Source: Anaerolineae bacterium (GTDB taxonomy: Bacteria; Chloroflexota; Anaerolineae; 4572-78; J111). Taken from it: DNA of 8,965 nucleotides. A program made the position numbers and the translations under genes. Within the stretch, counting starts at the first letter, position 1, and the number at the start of each line of letters is the position of its first letter. The notes below the pieces were generated by a model. That model did no database searches. It saw only the letters and a program-made list of their open reading frames with translations, and was not told where the DNA came from. The stretch lies in contig JAGRCC010000552.1 of NCBI GenBank assembly GCA_020433785.1, forward strand, positions 1-8,965. The letters are read 5' to 3'. This document shows, piece by piece, positions 1-7,193 of this stretch.

Positions 1-431
1 ATGGCGTTGGCCGGGCCGGTGTTCATCTGATCGCTGGATCCCCACAAGGCACCGACAATGCCGGCTACAATCGCCCCATAAAGCCCCATTTCCGGCGGCA
101 GTTCAGCGATGAGCGCGAAGGCGATGACTTGCGGCAAGGCAATGACCCCCACGGTTAAGCCGGCTATCAGGTCGGGTTGCAGGTAGCTTAACTTATATGA
201 TTTTAAGAAGCGGATAGGACTGGAGAGATAGGTTGGGGTATGGCTGAGGCTGTCGACAAAGGGGTTAGAGCCTGAGTCCAGTTCGGCCGTCGGGTCCGTT
301 TCTTTGATCTCTAGTTCTGGAGGCAGATTATCATTGGCGCTATTATCGGGCGGCGGGCCGCCCAATGGAACATATTCCAGAACCTCGGCGGGAGTTTTAA
401 TTTGTGGCTTATTCTTGAAATGGCTAGTCAT
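1..431 (-). CDS. SulP/SLC26-family sulfate or anion permease, N-terminal part (gene runs off the left edge)
   Basis: The first 143 residues of an inner-membrane anion permease are visible; the rest lies beyond base 1. Residues 1 to about 80 are polar and rich in Pro, Asp, Glu and Asn, with no hydrophobic signal. The SulP core then starts at about residue 83 with the family pattern LQPDLIAGLTVGVIALPQ, giving membrane segment 1 (about 88-110). It continues with LPPEMGLYGAIVAGIVGALWG (given in part here: PPEMGLYGAIVAG), segment 2 (about 117-133), and the GSS...TGPANA stretch typical of the family's substrate-site region. The start at 431 is supported by a strong ribosome site AGGAAGGAG seven bases upstream. 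SulP proteins carry sulfate, bicarbonate or other anions; the substrate cannot be read from this fragment, and any C-terminal STAS domain is outside the window. An N-terminus of about 80 residues is long for a bacterial SulP. It is transcribed away from the kinase operon. Confidence 0.9.
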   Translation of the reverse strand, partial: MTSHFKNKPQIKTPAEVLEYVPLGGPPPDNSANDNLPPELEIKETDPTAELDSGSNPFVDSLSHTPTYLSSPIRFLKSYKLSYLQPDLIAGLTVGVIALPQVIAFALIAELPPEMGLYGAIVAGIVGALWGSSDQMNTGPANA

Positions 432-438
432 GACGTTG

Positions 439-447
439 CTCCTTCCT
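439..447 (-). promoter_or_regulatory. Ribosome binding site of the SulP gene
   Basis: On the minus strand this reads AGGAAGGAG, a near-perfect Shine-Dalgarno sequence, seven bases before the ATG at 431-429. It decides the start and makes the long polar N-terminus real rather than an annotation artefact. Confidence 0.8.
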
Positions 448-562
448 GTCGTCGTTGTCTTAAGGTTGATTGACCATTTCATCACTATCGACGTGAGCGA
501 TTATTATGACACGGTTATTTGGGTGGATTTATAGCGCGGGAAGATCTCGACTCTTGAACCTG

Positions 563-591
563 ATTATAATCCCAACTGAATAATAAGTGAA
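563..591 (-). promoter_or_regulatory. Candidate sigma-70-like promoter of the SulP gene
   Basis: On the minus strand a TTCACT box (591-586, four of six matches to TTGACA) lies exactly 17 bases from a perfect TATAAT (568-563). Transcription would start near 556, leaving a leader of about 125 bases before the SulP ATG. The TATAAT is part of the perfect palindrome GATTATAATC (562-571), so it also reads as TATAAT on the plus strand, but no good -35 box is seen there. This is a pattern match only. Confidence 0.35.
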
Positions 592-654
592 ACGACACCA
601 CGCTTTACGTGGATAGAAGCGCGAAATCAATCGTGATAAGGCTGGGGCTAGAAA

Positions 655-727
655 CTTACTTTATTCGGGCTAAGCTGACTATTTACGAAATATTATCTAT
701 TTGACGTATAATCCACTTTAAAGTAAG
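655..727. repeat. Spaced inverted repeat CTTACTTTA...TAAAGTAAG with an adjoining palindrome
   Basis: The 9-base arm at 655-663 is the exact reverse complement of 719-727, with 55 bases between. The right arm overlaps the perfect 10-base palindrome ACTTTAAAGT (715-724), and the core ACTTTA recurs at 658-663. Paired sites around TATAAT (707-712) could be an operator for a dimeric regulator, but the AT-rich setting makes chance repeats fairly likely. Confidence 0.3.
682..712 (+). promoter_or_regulatory. Weak candidate promoter for the kinase operon
   Basis: TTTACG (682-687, four of six matches to a -35 box) lies 19 bases before a perfect TATAAT (707-712). The spacer is on the long side. A start near 719 would give a leader of about 200 bases that includes both arms of the inverted repeat at 762-772 and 912-922. 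A second, weaker option is TTGTCG (853-858) with TATAGC (875-880, spacer 16), which would give a short leader lacking the left arm. Confidence 0.22.
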
Positions 728-761
728 CTACCATGATGCCAGGATGGCCGATTTATCCGAT

Positions 762-922
762 ATAATTGTCCTCCTCGACGGCTACTACCTTTGATGTGGT
801 CGATCCATAGATAGTTGCCCACCTTTAATCATTCCCATTGGCCAACCGGCTTTTGTCGTACAATCAAGCTGCCGTATAGCAGTATATTTCTGTTTAAGCA
901 TTCGCGATGTAAGGACAATTAT
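762..922 (+). promoter_or_regulatory. Inverted repeat able to mask the ribosome site of the CheB-CheR kinase gene
   Basis: ATAATTGTCCT (762-772) is the perfect reverse complement of AGGACAATTAT (912-922). The right arm contains the Shine-Dalgarno bases AGGA and the first two bases of the ATG at 921. In a transcript that starts upstream of 762, the two arms could pair and close the ribosome site, with 139 bases looped out. The pairing is read directly from the sequence; a regulatory role is inferred. Confidence 0.35.
911..915 (+). promoter_or_regulatory. Ribosome binding site of the CheB-CheR kinase gene
   Basis: AAGGA ends five bases before the ATG at 921 and supports that start. AGGA is also part of the right arm of the 11-base inverted repeat, so access to it could depend on RNA folding. 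Confidence 0.6.
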
Positions 923-3900
923 GACAATCAAGAATGAATCACAAGACTTGCCCCCCAGTGAGGCCGAGGCAACCCCATCGACCGAGCCGCCAACGGCCCA
1001 AGAAAGCGTCGATGATGCAGTCGCGATGACCGATGAGGCCCAGAAAAGCTTTCCGATTGTGGCCATCGGTGCTTCGGCCGGCGGGTTGAAAGCCTTCGAA
1101 CAATTTTTTCAGAAAATGCCCAAAAACAGCGGCATGGCGTTTGTTTTGATCCAGCATCTGGCCCCGCACCACGACAGCGAACTGGCCGAACTGTTGCAAA
1201 ATCATACGCGGATGAAAGTGACGCAGGTTGAAAATAAGACACCGGTTAAACCTAATCACGTTTACGTGATTCCCCCCGGCAAAAGTCTATCAATTCAAAA
1301 TCGAACCCTTTACCTATCCGAGCCGGTTGAAAGGCGCGGCTATCGCGCGCCCATCGACCTGTTTTTTCGGTCATTGGCTGACGATCAGGGTGAAAATGCC
1401 ATTTGTATCGTGTTGTCCGGCACCGGTACCGACGGCACATTAGGACTCAAAGCCATCAAAGAACGGGCCGGCATCACCATGGCTCAATCAACTACTGATG
1501 CCGATTACGACGGCATGCCCAAAAGTGCTATTCGCACCGGGCTGGTTGATCTGGTGGGTACGGCCGGCGAATTGGCCGAAAAATTGTTGAGCTATAAGGA
1601 TAGCAAGACTAAGATTCATCTGCCGGAGGAAGAGGAAGCCCTGCCTGAAGGCGACTCGGAAGCGCTGACCCGGATTTTTGCCCAGCTTCGCGCCAAAACC
1701 GGCCACGATTTCACCCACTACAAACGCTCGACTATTTTGCGGCGCATTGGGCGGCGCTTGCAGGTCAATCAGATTAGCACGATGACGGATTATCTGGGCT
1801 ATTTGCGGCAAAACCCTGATGAGATTCAGGCTCTGTTTAAAGACTTCTTGATTTCCGTTACCAACTTCTTTCGTGATCCGGACTCCTTTGCGGCGCTGGA
1901 AAAGCAGATTGTCGCTGAGATTTTTCAGCATAAAGGCAGCAAAAATCAAATTCGTGTCTGGGTTGCTGGCTGCGCCACCGGCGAGGAAGCTTACTCAATC
2001 GCCATTCTCCTAAACGAGTATGCTTCAATGCTTGCTTCACCACCATCAATCCAGGTCTTTGCCACCGACATTGATGATGAAGCGATTGCTTTTGCCCGGG
2101 AAGGGGTTTACCCGGAGTCGATTGGAGCCGATATTTCGCCGGAGCGGCTGCGGCGTTTCTTCATAGACGAAGTGGGCGGCTATCGAGTCAAAAAGGAAAT
2201 TCGTGAAACAGTTTTGTTTGCCATTCACAACCTGATTGAAGATGCGCCCTTTTCCAAGCTCGATCTGATTTCCTGTCGCAACTTACTCATTTATCTAGAC
2301 CGCGACGTCCAAGAAAAGGTGTTCGAGTTATTCCATTACGCTTTGCAGCCCAGCGGTTATCTGTTTTTAGGGTCGTCTGAAACCACCGATCCGGCCACTA
2401 ACTTATTTAACCCCAAAACAAAAAGGCACCGAATTTTCAAACGGCGCGATGTGGTTTCCACACCGCCCCGCTTCCCGCGCCTCCCCTTGATTAATTCTGA
2501 TTTATCAGATGAGTCGAACTCTCCCCAAAAATCCGCCGCCAGGTCTCGCACCTTAGAAGAACTTTATCAAGCGTGGACCTTGCGGCGATTTGCTCCGCCG
2601 CGCCTGATTGTTAATGAAGATTATGAAATTACTCATATATTTGGAGGGGCTGATCGTTACTTGCAAGAACAAGAAGGGCCGGTTACCCAAAACATTTTGC
2701 AAAAAATCCGGCCTGAGCTAAGGCTTGATCTGCGAACGGCCCTCTACCAGGCCTTTGTCAAAGGGGAAAGAACAGCAACGCGCTATCTGCACACGGAACA
2801 GGATCACCAAGTTATACGGGTTAAGCTCCAAGTTGGACCGCTTACTGAATCAGGCTTCCCCCGTAATTACGCCGAAGTTCTTTTCGAAGAGCAAAAAGAT
2901 CCGGTCGTCGATTCGGCTAACTTGCCCAAGACGGTCGATGAAAATGCCACGCATCTCATTTCCCGGCTGGAAGAAGAAGTACAGCGAACCCGCGAACAGT
3001 TGCAAAGTACCGTCGAGGAGTATGAAACCTCCAATGAGGAGCTGAAAGCCTCCAACGAAGAACTGCAATCGATGAATGAAGAGATGCAATCGACGGCTGA
3101 AGAGTTGGAGACCAGCAAGGAGGAACTCCAATCAACCAATGAAGAGTTGGTGACGGTTAACCAGGAGCTTAAAAACAAAATAGAAGAGCTTAACCAAGTC
3201 AATAGCGACCTCCAAAATTTAATGGGGTCTACCGATATTGGCACGCTTTTTCTGGATAATTGTTTGCAAATAAAACGCTTTACGCCAAGAATCGCCGAAC
3301 TTTTCAATATTATTACCGCGGATATTGGCCGGCCCTTTGATCATCTCTCTCATAAACTTAAAACCGATACGCTGGCTGATGATGTCGAGCGTGTTTTGAA
3401 AACGCTAACAACCATTGAGCGTGAGGTAGAAACAAAAGACAACCGCTATTACATGGCCAAATTGTTACCCTACCGCACTATCAAAGATAAAATCGACGGT
3501 GTGGTGATGACGTTTGTGGATGTGACAAATTTAAAACGGATTGAAAATGATTTGCAACAGCGCGTCCGCCAGCAAGCTGCTGTGGCCAATTTAGGGCATA
3601 TTGCTTTGGCCGGCGTGGCGCTGTCGAACCTAATGCAAGAAGCCACTCGCCAGGTGGCTCAAGCTTTGGAAGTGGAATTTTGTAAAGTGTTGGAACTTCA
3701 ACCGGATTCAGAGCAATTTTTGCTTAAGGCCGGCGTAGGCTGGAAAGACGGCTATGTCGGCCGGATAATCGTAGAGGGTGATAAAAATTCGCAGGCAGGT
3801 TTTGCCCTGGTTTCTAACAAACCGGTGATAGTGGCCGATTTATCCCAGGAAACACGCTTCAACTCATCGCATTTACTCATCGAACATGGCGTTTTAAGTG

Positions 3901-5612
3901 GGATTAGCGTGGTCATTAACGGTACTGAGCGACCGTACGGCGTGCTTGGTGCCCATAGTAAAACGCTCCGTGTTTTTTCGCAAGACGACATTAACTTCAT
4001 TTTGGCCGTAGCCAATATCATCGCCGACGCCCTGGAACGCAGCCAGGCCGATGAAGCGATTCGGCAAAATCGGGAAACAATACAACAGCAGTTATCTGAA
4101 ATTGAGGCCATTTATGCCACTGCGCCGGTAGGTTTGGCCTTTATCGATAAAGACCTATGTTACGTCCGTATCAATGAGCGATTAGCTGAAATTAACGGGT
4201 TATCGGTAGCGGAACATCTGGACCGGGCGGCTATGGAGCTATTTCCGGAAATGACCTCATTGACCACCCCTTACATTGACCGGGCTATCGCCGGTGAGCA
4301 GGTTTTAGATGTAGAACTGCACGGGACAACGCCGGCCCAACCGGGCGTAGAGCGCGATTGGCTGGCCTCGTATTCGCCGCTCCAAGATGAAGCCGGGCAA
4401 ATTATTGGCATCAACACCGTTATGCAAGAGATTACGGAGATAAAAAAGGCCCGGCAAGCACTGGAGGCAAGCGAACTGCGTTTTCGGCGAGCGATCCTGG
4501 ATGCCCCATTCCCCATTCTCATTCACGCCGAAGATGGCGAAATCGTGATGATTAGCAGTATTGTGAGCGACTTAACCGGCTATACCTTTGAAGATATCTC
4601 CACAATTGAGGCTTGGGTTAATCACGTATATAATGACACCGTCTTTAGACAGCGCGTTTTAAATGGTATTACAAAGCTGTTTGAATTGGATCAGCGCATC
4701 GATGAAGGGGAATTTGAGTTAACCACTAAAGAAGGACACCGTCGAATTTGGCATTTTAGTTCAGCCCCCTTGGGAATGGATGAACAGAACCGCCGCTTAG
4801 TCATTAGTATGGCCTCTGATGTTACCAAACGCAAAGAATTTGAAACAGCCTTACAAACCAATCAACAGCGTCTAAAAGAACTCAATGAAACATTGGAACA
4901 ACGCGTTACTAAACGCACCGAAGAGTTGACCCGCATTATTAATGACCTGGATCAGTTTGCCTATGTAGCCTCGCATGATCTTAAAACACCGCTCCGGGCA
5001 ATTGACAATTTGGCCACATGGATTTCTGAAGATGCTGCCGACTCCCTCTCCACGGCGTCCAAAGAACATTTGGAAAAAATGCGAGATCGTGTCAGTCGCA
5101 TGGAGAGGTTGCTTAATGACTTGTTAGATTACTCGCGTGCCGGTCGCGAGAGTAGTGAGGCCGAAGAGGTCGATACCGGTGTGCTCGTTAACAATGTACT
5201 GACCATTCTATCCCCACCCGAAGGTTTTACCATTACCGTATCAGACAATATGCCTACTTTGCTCACGGCCCGGATGTTGTTAGAAATGGTCTTAAGAAAT
5301 TTAATCGACAACGCCATTAAACATCACCAGCGCACGGATGGGCATATTGAAATCATTGCCCAGGAGTCGGAGCAGGGCACCGAGTTTTTTATTAAGGATG
5401 ACGGCCCTGGTATCGACAAAAGTCATCATGAGCGTATTTTTCAAATCTTCCAAACCTTGCAACCTAAAGATGCCGGGGGCGGGAGTGGTATGGGCTTAGC
5501 TATTGTCAAGAAAATTGTAGAAGCACGCGGGGGTAAGGTCTCGGTTGAGTCTGAGCCGGGTAAAGGGTCCACGTTTCATTTTATCTGGCCCAAAGAGGGG
5601 CGGCACGAGTAG
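921..5612 (+). CDS. CheB-CheR-PAS-GAF sensor histidine kinase (1563 residues)
   Basis: This is a soluble multidomain kinase; no membrane segment is seen. Domains in order are: CheB methylesterase (about 43-225) with the presumed triad Ser52 (GASAGG), His79 (IQHL) and Asp171 (GTGTDG); CheR methyltransferase (about 245-500) with VTNFFRDP (313-320), the S-adenosylmethionine loop GCATGEEAYS (350-359), ATDID (381-385) and CRNLLIYLD (452-460); a PAS-like domain (about 555-657); a heptad coiled coil (about 684-767); PAS (about 768-870); GAF (about 885-1040); PAS (about 1055-1175); and PAS (about 1185-1305). The kinase core follows: HisKA with His1352 in SHDLKTPLRA, N box NLIDNAIKH (1460-1468), DDGPGI (1493-1498) and GGGSGMGLAIVKK. 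CheB lacks the usual receiver domain. The start has AAGGA five bases upstream. No chemoreceptor, CheA or CheW gene lies nearby, so the methyl-transfer substrate is unknown. The stop is 3 to 18 bases before the next gene. The domain calls are secure; the signal sensed is not known. Confidence 0.95.
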   Translation: MTIKNESQDLPPSEAEATPSTEPPTAQESVDDAVAMTDEAQKSFPIVAIGASAGGLKAFEQFFQKMPKNSGMAFVLIQHLAPHHDSELAELLQNHTRMKVTQVENKTPVKPNHVYVIPPGKSLSIQNRTLYLSEPVERRGYRAPIDLFFRSLADDQGENAICIVLSGTGTDGTLGLKAIKERAGITMAQSTTDADYDGMPKSAIRTGLVDLVGTAGELAEKLLSYKDSKTKIHLPEEEEALPEGDSEALTRIFAQLRAKTGHDFTHYKRSTILRRIGRRLQVNQISTMTDYLGYLRQNPDEIQALFKDFLISVTNFFRDPDSFAALEKQIVAEIFQHKGSKNQIRVWVAGCATGEEAYSIAILLNEYASMLASPPSIQVFATDIDDEAIAFAREGVYPESIGADISPERLRRFFIDEVGGYRVKKEIRETVLFAIHNLIEDAPFSKLDLISCRNLLIYLDRDVQEKVFELFHYALQPSGYLFLGSSETTDPATNLFNPKTKRHRIFKRRDVVSTPPRFPRLPLINSDLSDESNSPQKSAARSRTLEELYQAWTLRRFAPPRLIVNEDYEITHIFGGADRYLQEQEGPVTQNILQKIRPELRLDLRTALYQAFVKGERTATRYLHTEQDHQVIRVKLQVGPLTESGFPRNYAEVLFEEQKDPVVDSANLPKTVDENATHLISRLEEEVQRTREQLQSTVEEYETSNEELKASNEELQSMNEEMQSTAEELETSKEELQSTNEELVTVNQELKNKIEELNQVNSDLQNLMGSTDIGTLFLDNCLQIKRFTPRIAELFNIITADIGRPFDHLSHKLKTDTLADDVERVLKTLTTIEREVETKDNRYYMAKLLPYRTIKDKIDGVVMTFVDVTNLKRIENDLQQRVRQQAAVANLGHIALAGVALSNLMQEATRQVAQALEVEFCKVLELQPDSEQFLLKAGVGWKDGYVGRIIVEGDKNSQAGFALVSNKPVIVADLSQETRFNSSHLLIEHGVLSGISVVINGTERPYGVLGAHSKTLRVFSQDDINFILAVANIIADALERSQADEAIRQNRETIQQQLSEIEAIYATAPVGLAFIDKDLCYVRINERLAEINGLSVAEHLDRAAMELFPEMTSLTTPYIDRAIAGEQVLDVELHGTTPAQPGVERDWLASYSPLQDEAGQIIGINTVMQEITEIKKARQALEASELRFRRAILDAPFPILIHAEDGEIVMISSIVSDLTGYTFEDISTIEAWVNHVYNDTVFRQRVLNGITKLFELDQRIDEGEFELTTKEGHRRIWHFSSAPLGMDEQNRRLVISMASDVTKRKEFETALQTNQQRLKELNETLEQRVTKRTEELTRIINDLDQFAYVASHDLKTPLRAIDNLATWISEDAADSLSTASKEHLEKMRDRVSRMERLLNDLLDYSRAGRESSEAEEVDTGVLVNNVLTILSPPEGFTITVSDNMPTLLTARMLLEMVLRNLIDNAIKHHQRTDGHIEIIAQESEQGTEFFIKDDGPGIDKSHHERIFQIFQTLQPKDAGGGSGMGLAIVKKIVEARGGKVSVESEPGKGSTFHFIWPKEGRHE
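3000..3188 (+). repeat. 21-base in-frame repeats encoding nine Glu-rich heptads of the kinase coiled coil
   Basis: Residues 694-756 of the kinase form nine consecutive seven-residue units with a Leu, Met or Tyr first and Glu-Glu (once Gln-Glu) last. The units are LQSTVEE, YETSNEE, LKASNEE, LQSMNEE, MQSTAEE, LETSKEE, LQSTNEE, LVTVNQE and LKNKIEE. The DNA follows a 21-base period with divergent codons, so this is an old repeat kept for protein shape rather than a recent expansion. Such a helix typically passes signals between sensor domains as a parallel coiled coil. It sits between the CheR-PAS part and the second PAS domain. Confidence 0.85.
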
Positions 5613-5630
5613 CTAATGGAGACGACAGCT

Positions 5631-6089
5631 ATGTCAACCAATCTGATCCATATTTTGCTGGTTGAAGATGACGAAATCGATGCCGAAGCTATTGTACGGG
5701 CCTTTAGGCGTAAGAGAATTGACAATCCGTTGACAATTGTGACCGATGGCCATGAGGCGCTCCAGACACTGCGCGGAAACGGCGGCCGACCGTCGATTTC
5801 TTCGCCCTATTTAATCTTGCTGGATCTAAACTTACCTAAAATGAATGGTATTGAATTTTTACAACATCTTCGTCAGGATGAAAAGCTTAAGCATAGTATT
5901 GTCTTTGTTTTAACCACATCAGATCGGGATGAAGATAAATGGGCGGCTTATAAGCAAAATGTGGCTGGATATATGATCAAGGCCAGGGCCGGTCGTAACT
6001 TTGCCAATGTAACCGCCTTGCTGGAAACTTACTGGCGTACTGTAGAATTTCCACCTAGAGAGACGAGATATGACCCAGCCGACCATTAA
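5631..6089 (+). CDS. Rcp1-like single-domain response regulator
   Basis: This is a stand-alone receiver of 152 residues with no output domain. The acidic pocket is EDD (12-14), the phosphate acceptor is Asp65 in LLDLNLPKMNG, the switch Thr is in VLTTS (about 95-96), and the conserved Lys is 117 in YMIKA. The NLPKMNG motif, the inserted stretch before the third strand (around RGNGGRPSISSPY) and the AY...VAGY segment are typical of the Rcp1 type. These are cognate partners of phytochrome-like kinases with an ASHDLK-type histidine box such as the one just upstream. The kinase before it is therefore the likely phosphodonor. I chose ATG 5631 because GGAG (5618-5621) lies nine bases before it; ATG 5616 would add five residues but has no well-placed ribosome site. 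The residue after Lys117 is Ala rather than the usual Pro. The 3' end overlaps the next gene by 20 bases. Confidence 0.9.
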   Translation: MSTNLIHILLVEDDEIDAEAIVRAFRRKRIDNPLTIVTDGHEALQTLRGNGGRPSISSPYLILLDLNLPKMNGIEFLQHLRQDEKLKHSIVFVLTTSDRDEDKWAAYKQNVAGYMIKARAGRNFANVTALLETYWRTVEFPPRETRYDPADH

Positions 6090-7179
6090 AGTGCTGCTGA
6101 TTGAAGATGATGAGGTTGATCGTGAGGCAACCTGCCGGGCGTTGTCCTCCAAGTACAGTGTTGAAACGGCGACCATGGGCCGCATCGGACTCAAAGCCGC
6201 CCTTAATAAACCATTTGATGTAGTGCTACTTGATTATCGCTTGCCAGATGTAAATGGTATTGATATCTTACCAGACTTGCTGGCCCATAACCTGCCCGTT
6301 ATTTTGCTCACCATTGAAGAAAATCCGGATATTATCATTAACCTTATGAAATTGGGTGCCCATGACTACATTGTCAAACGACACGTGACTCCGACTAATC
6401 TGGATCATGCTATTACGAACGCCATTGAAAAGGTGGCGCTCAAACGAAACGTAGAGGAAAAACAGCGTCAAGTTGCCGAGCAAGCGGCCACGTTGGAAAA
6501 ACAAAACCAGCAAATTCGCGAACTAGCCTTAGCTCTAACCCTGACTCAGCAGCAAGAGCGCCGGCGGATTGCCCAAACATTGCACGATAACCTACAACAA
6601 ATTCTGCACGGCCTGCATGTGAGAGTGCTGCTCCTCAATACCGATCTTCAACCGGAACAGCAAGCGGCCGGACAGGCTCATATCGAAGAGATCGAGAATC
6701 TTATCGATCAAGCACTGGATGTAATCCGGACGCTCAGCGTGGATTTAAGCCCGCCTTTGCTTAAAGGCGATGGGCTAGATGTAGCCTTCGCCTGGCTGGC
6801 CGGCCAAATGGAACAGCGACATAACCTTGAGGTTAACCTTGACGGGGAAGAAAACTGTAACGTTAAAAATGATGATCTGCGCATCTTGATTTTTCAAATG
6901 GTGCGGGAACTATTATTTAACGTCGTCAAACACGCCGGAGTTAACCAGGTCCGGCTAAAATATTTTACGGAAGGCGATCTGATTAAAATCCAAGTTATTG
7001 ATAAAGGCTCCGGTTTTGATTCGGCCATACTCAATAAACCAGAAAAAAAAGATGCCTTTGGTTTATACAGTATCAAAGAAAGATTAAATCTTTTTGGGGG
7101 CAACCTTGACATCAAATCTCGTTCAGGTCAAGGGACAACCACCACCATTACTATACCGCAACAGCCTATTCAACTTTGA
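6070..7179 (+). CDS. Receiver-HisKA_3 histidine kinase (NarL-type kinase with an N-terminal receiver)
   Basis: This is a cytoplasmic 369-residue protein. The receiver (about 5-122) has EDD (12-14), acceptor Asp55 in LLDYRLPDVNG, Thr81 and Lys103 (YIVKR). A polar coiled coil of about 40 residues (123-162) leads to a HisKA_3 dimerisation domain with His172 in RRIAQTLHDNLQQ. HDNLQQ also fits the DxxxQ phosphatase motif of this family (Asp173, Gln177). The HATPase_c domain has ELLFNVVKHA (280-289), DKGSGF (311-316) and FGLYSIKERL. Its only visible input is the receiver, so phosphorylation by another kinase, probably the upstream one, may switch it on or off. The start overlaps the previous gene by 20 bases, with only a partial ribosome site (GAGAG at 6058-6062). 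A NarL-type regulator later in the operon is the expected partner. Confidence 0.92.
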   Translation: MTQPTIKVLLIEDDEVDREATCRALSSKYSVETATMGRIGLKAALNKPFDVVLLDYRLPDVNGIDILPDLLAHNLPVILLTIEENPDIIINLMKLGAHDYIVKRHVTPTNLDHAITNAIEKVALKRNVEEKQRQVAEQAATLEKQNQQIRELALALTLTQQQERRRIAQTLHDNLQQILHGLHVRVLLLNTDLQPEQQAAGQAHIEEIENLIDQALDVIRTLSVDLSPPLLKGDGLDVAFAWLAGQMEQRHNLEVNLDGEENCNVKNDDLRILIFQMVRELLFNVVKHAGVNQVRLKYFTEGDLIKIQVIDKGSGFDSAILNKPEKKDAFGLYSIKERLNLFGGNLDIKSRSGQGTTTTITIPQQPIQL

Positions 7180-7193
7180 TCGAGCAAACAAAG

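Larger units (their letters stand above)
432..920. other. Divergent intergenic region of 489 bases between the permease and the kinase operon
   Basis: No convincing gene is seen here. It is more AT-rich than the flanking genes and should hold the promoters for both directions. Visible elements are the candidate SulP promoter (563-591), a hairpin CCACG-CTTTA-CGTGG (598-612), a spaced 9-base inverted repeat CTTACTTTA/TAAAGTAAG (655-663 and 719-727), the palindrome ACTTTAAAGT (715-724), TATAAT boxes at 707-712 and 761-766, and an inverted repeat whose right arm covers the kinase ribosome site (762-772 and 912-922). The 9-base direct repeat ACAATCAAG occurs at 860-868 and 924-932. No tRNA, rRNA or known riboswitch was recognised. 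Confidence 0.7.

Noticed and set aside
304..534. 76-codon plus-strand open frame
   Set aside because: It runs antisense through the well-supported SulP N-terminus, has no family resemblance and extends into the AT-rich intergenic region.
598..612. CCACG-CTTTA-CGTGG hairpin as a transcription terminator
   Set aside because: The stem is only five bases and no T-run follows on either strand; it lies upstream of both divergent genes.
701..712. TTGACG followed directly by TATAAT, resembling a strong promoter
   Set aside because: The two boxes abut with no spacer, so they cannot work as a -35/-10 pair; only the TATAAT was considered, with a weak upstream box.
785..1259. Three overlapping minus-strand open frames near the start of the kinase gene
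   Set aside because: They lie opposite the CheB domain, whose motifs and reading frame are clear; the minus frames show no domain.
2850..3307. Minus-strand open frames opposite the coiled coil, Ser-rich or Leu/Phe-rich
   Set aside because: The 21-base repeat of Glu-rich codons keeps the other frames open; the low-complexity products are shadows of the heptads.
3570..4040. The GAF domain of the large kinase as a bilin-binding phytochrome domain
   Set aside because: No PHY domain follows and no chromophore cysteine motif is evident; it reads as an ordinary small-molecule GAF.
3752..4526. Minus-strand open frames opposite the GAF and PAS domains
   Set aside because: They have Ser- and Cys-rich antisense composition with no recognisable motif, and lie wholly inside a continuous kinase frame.
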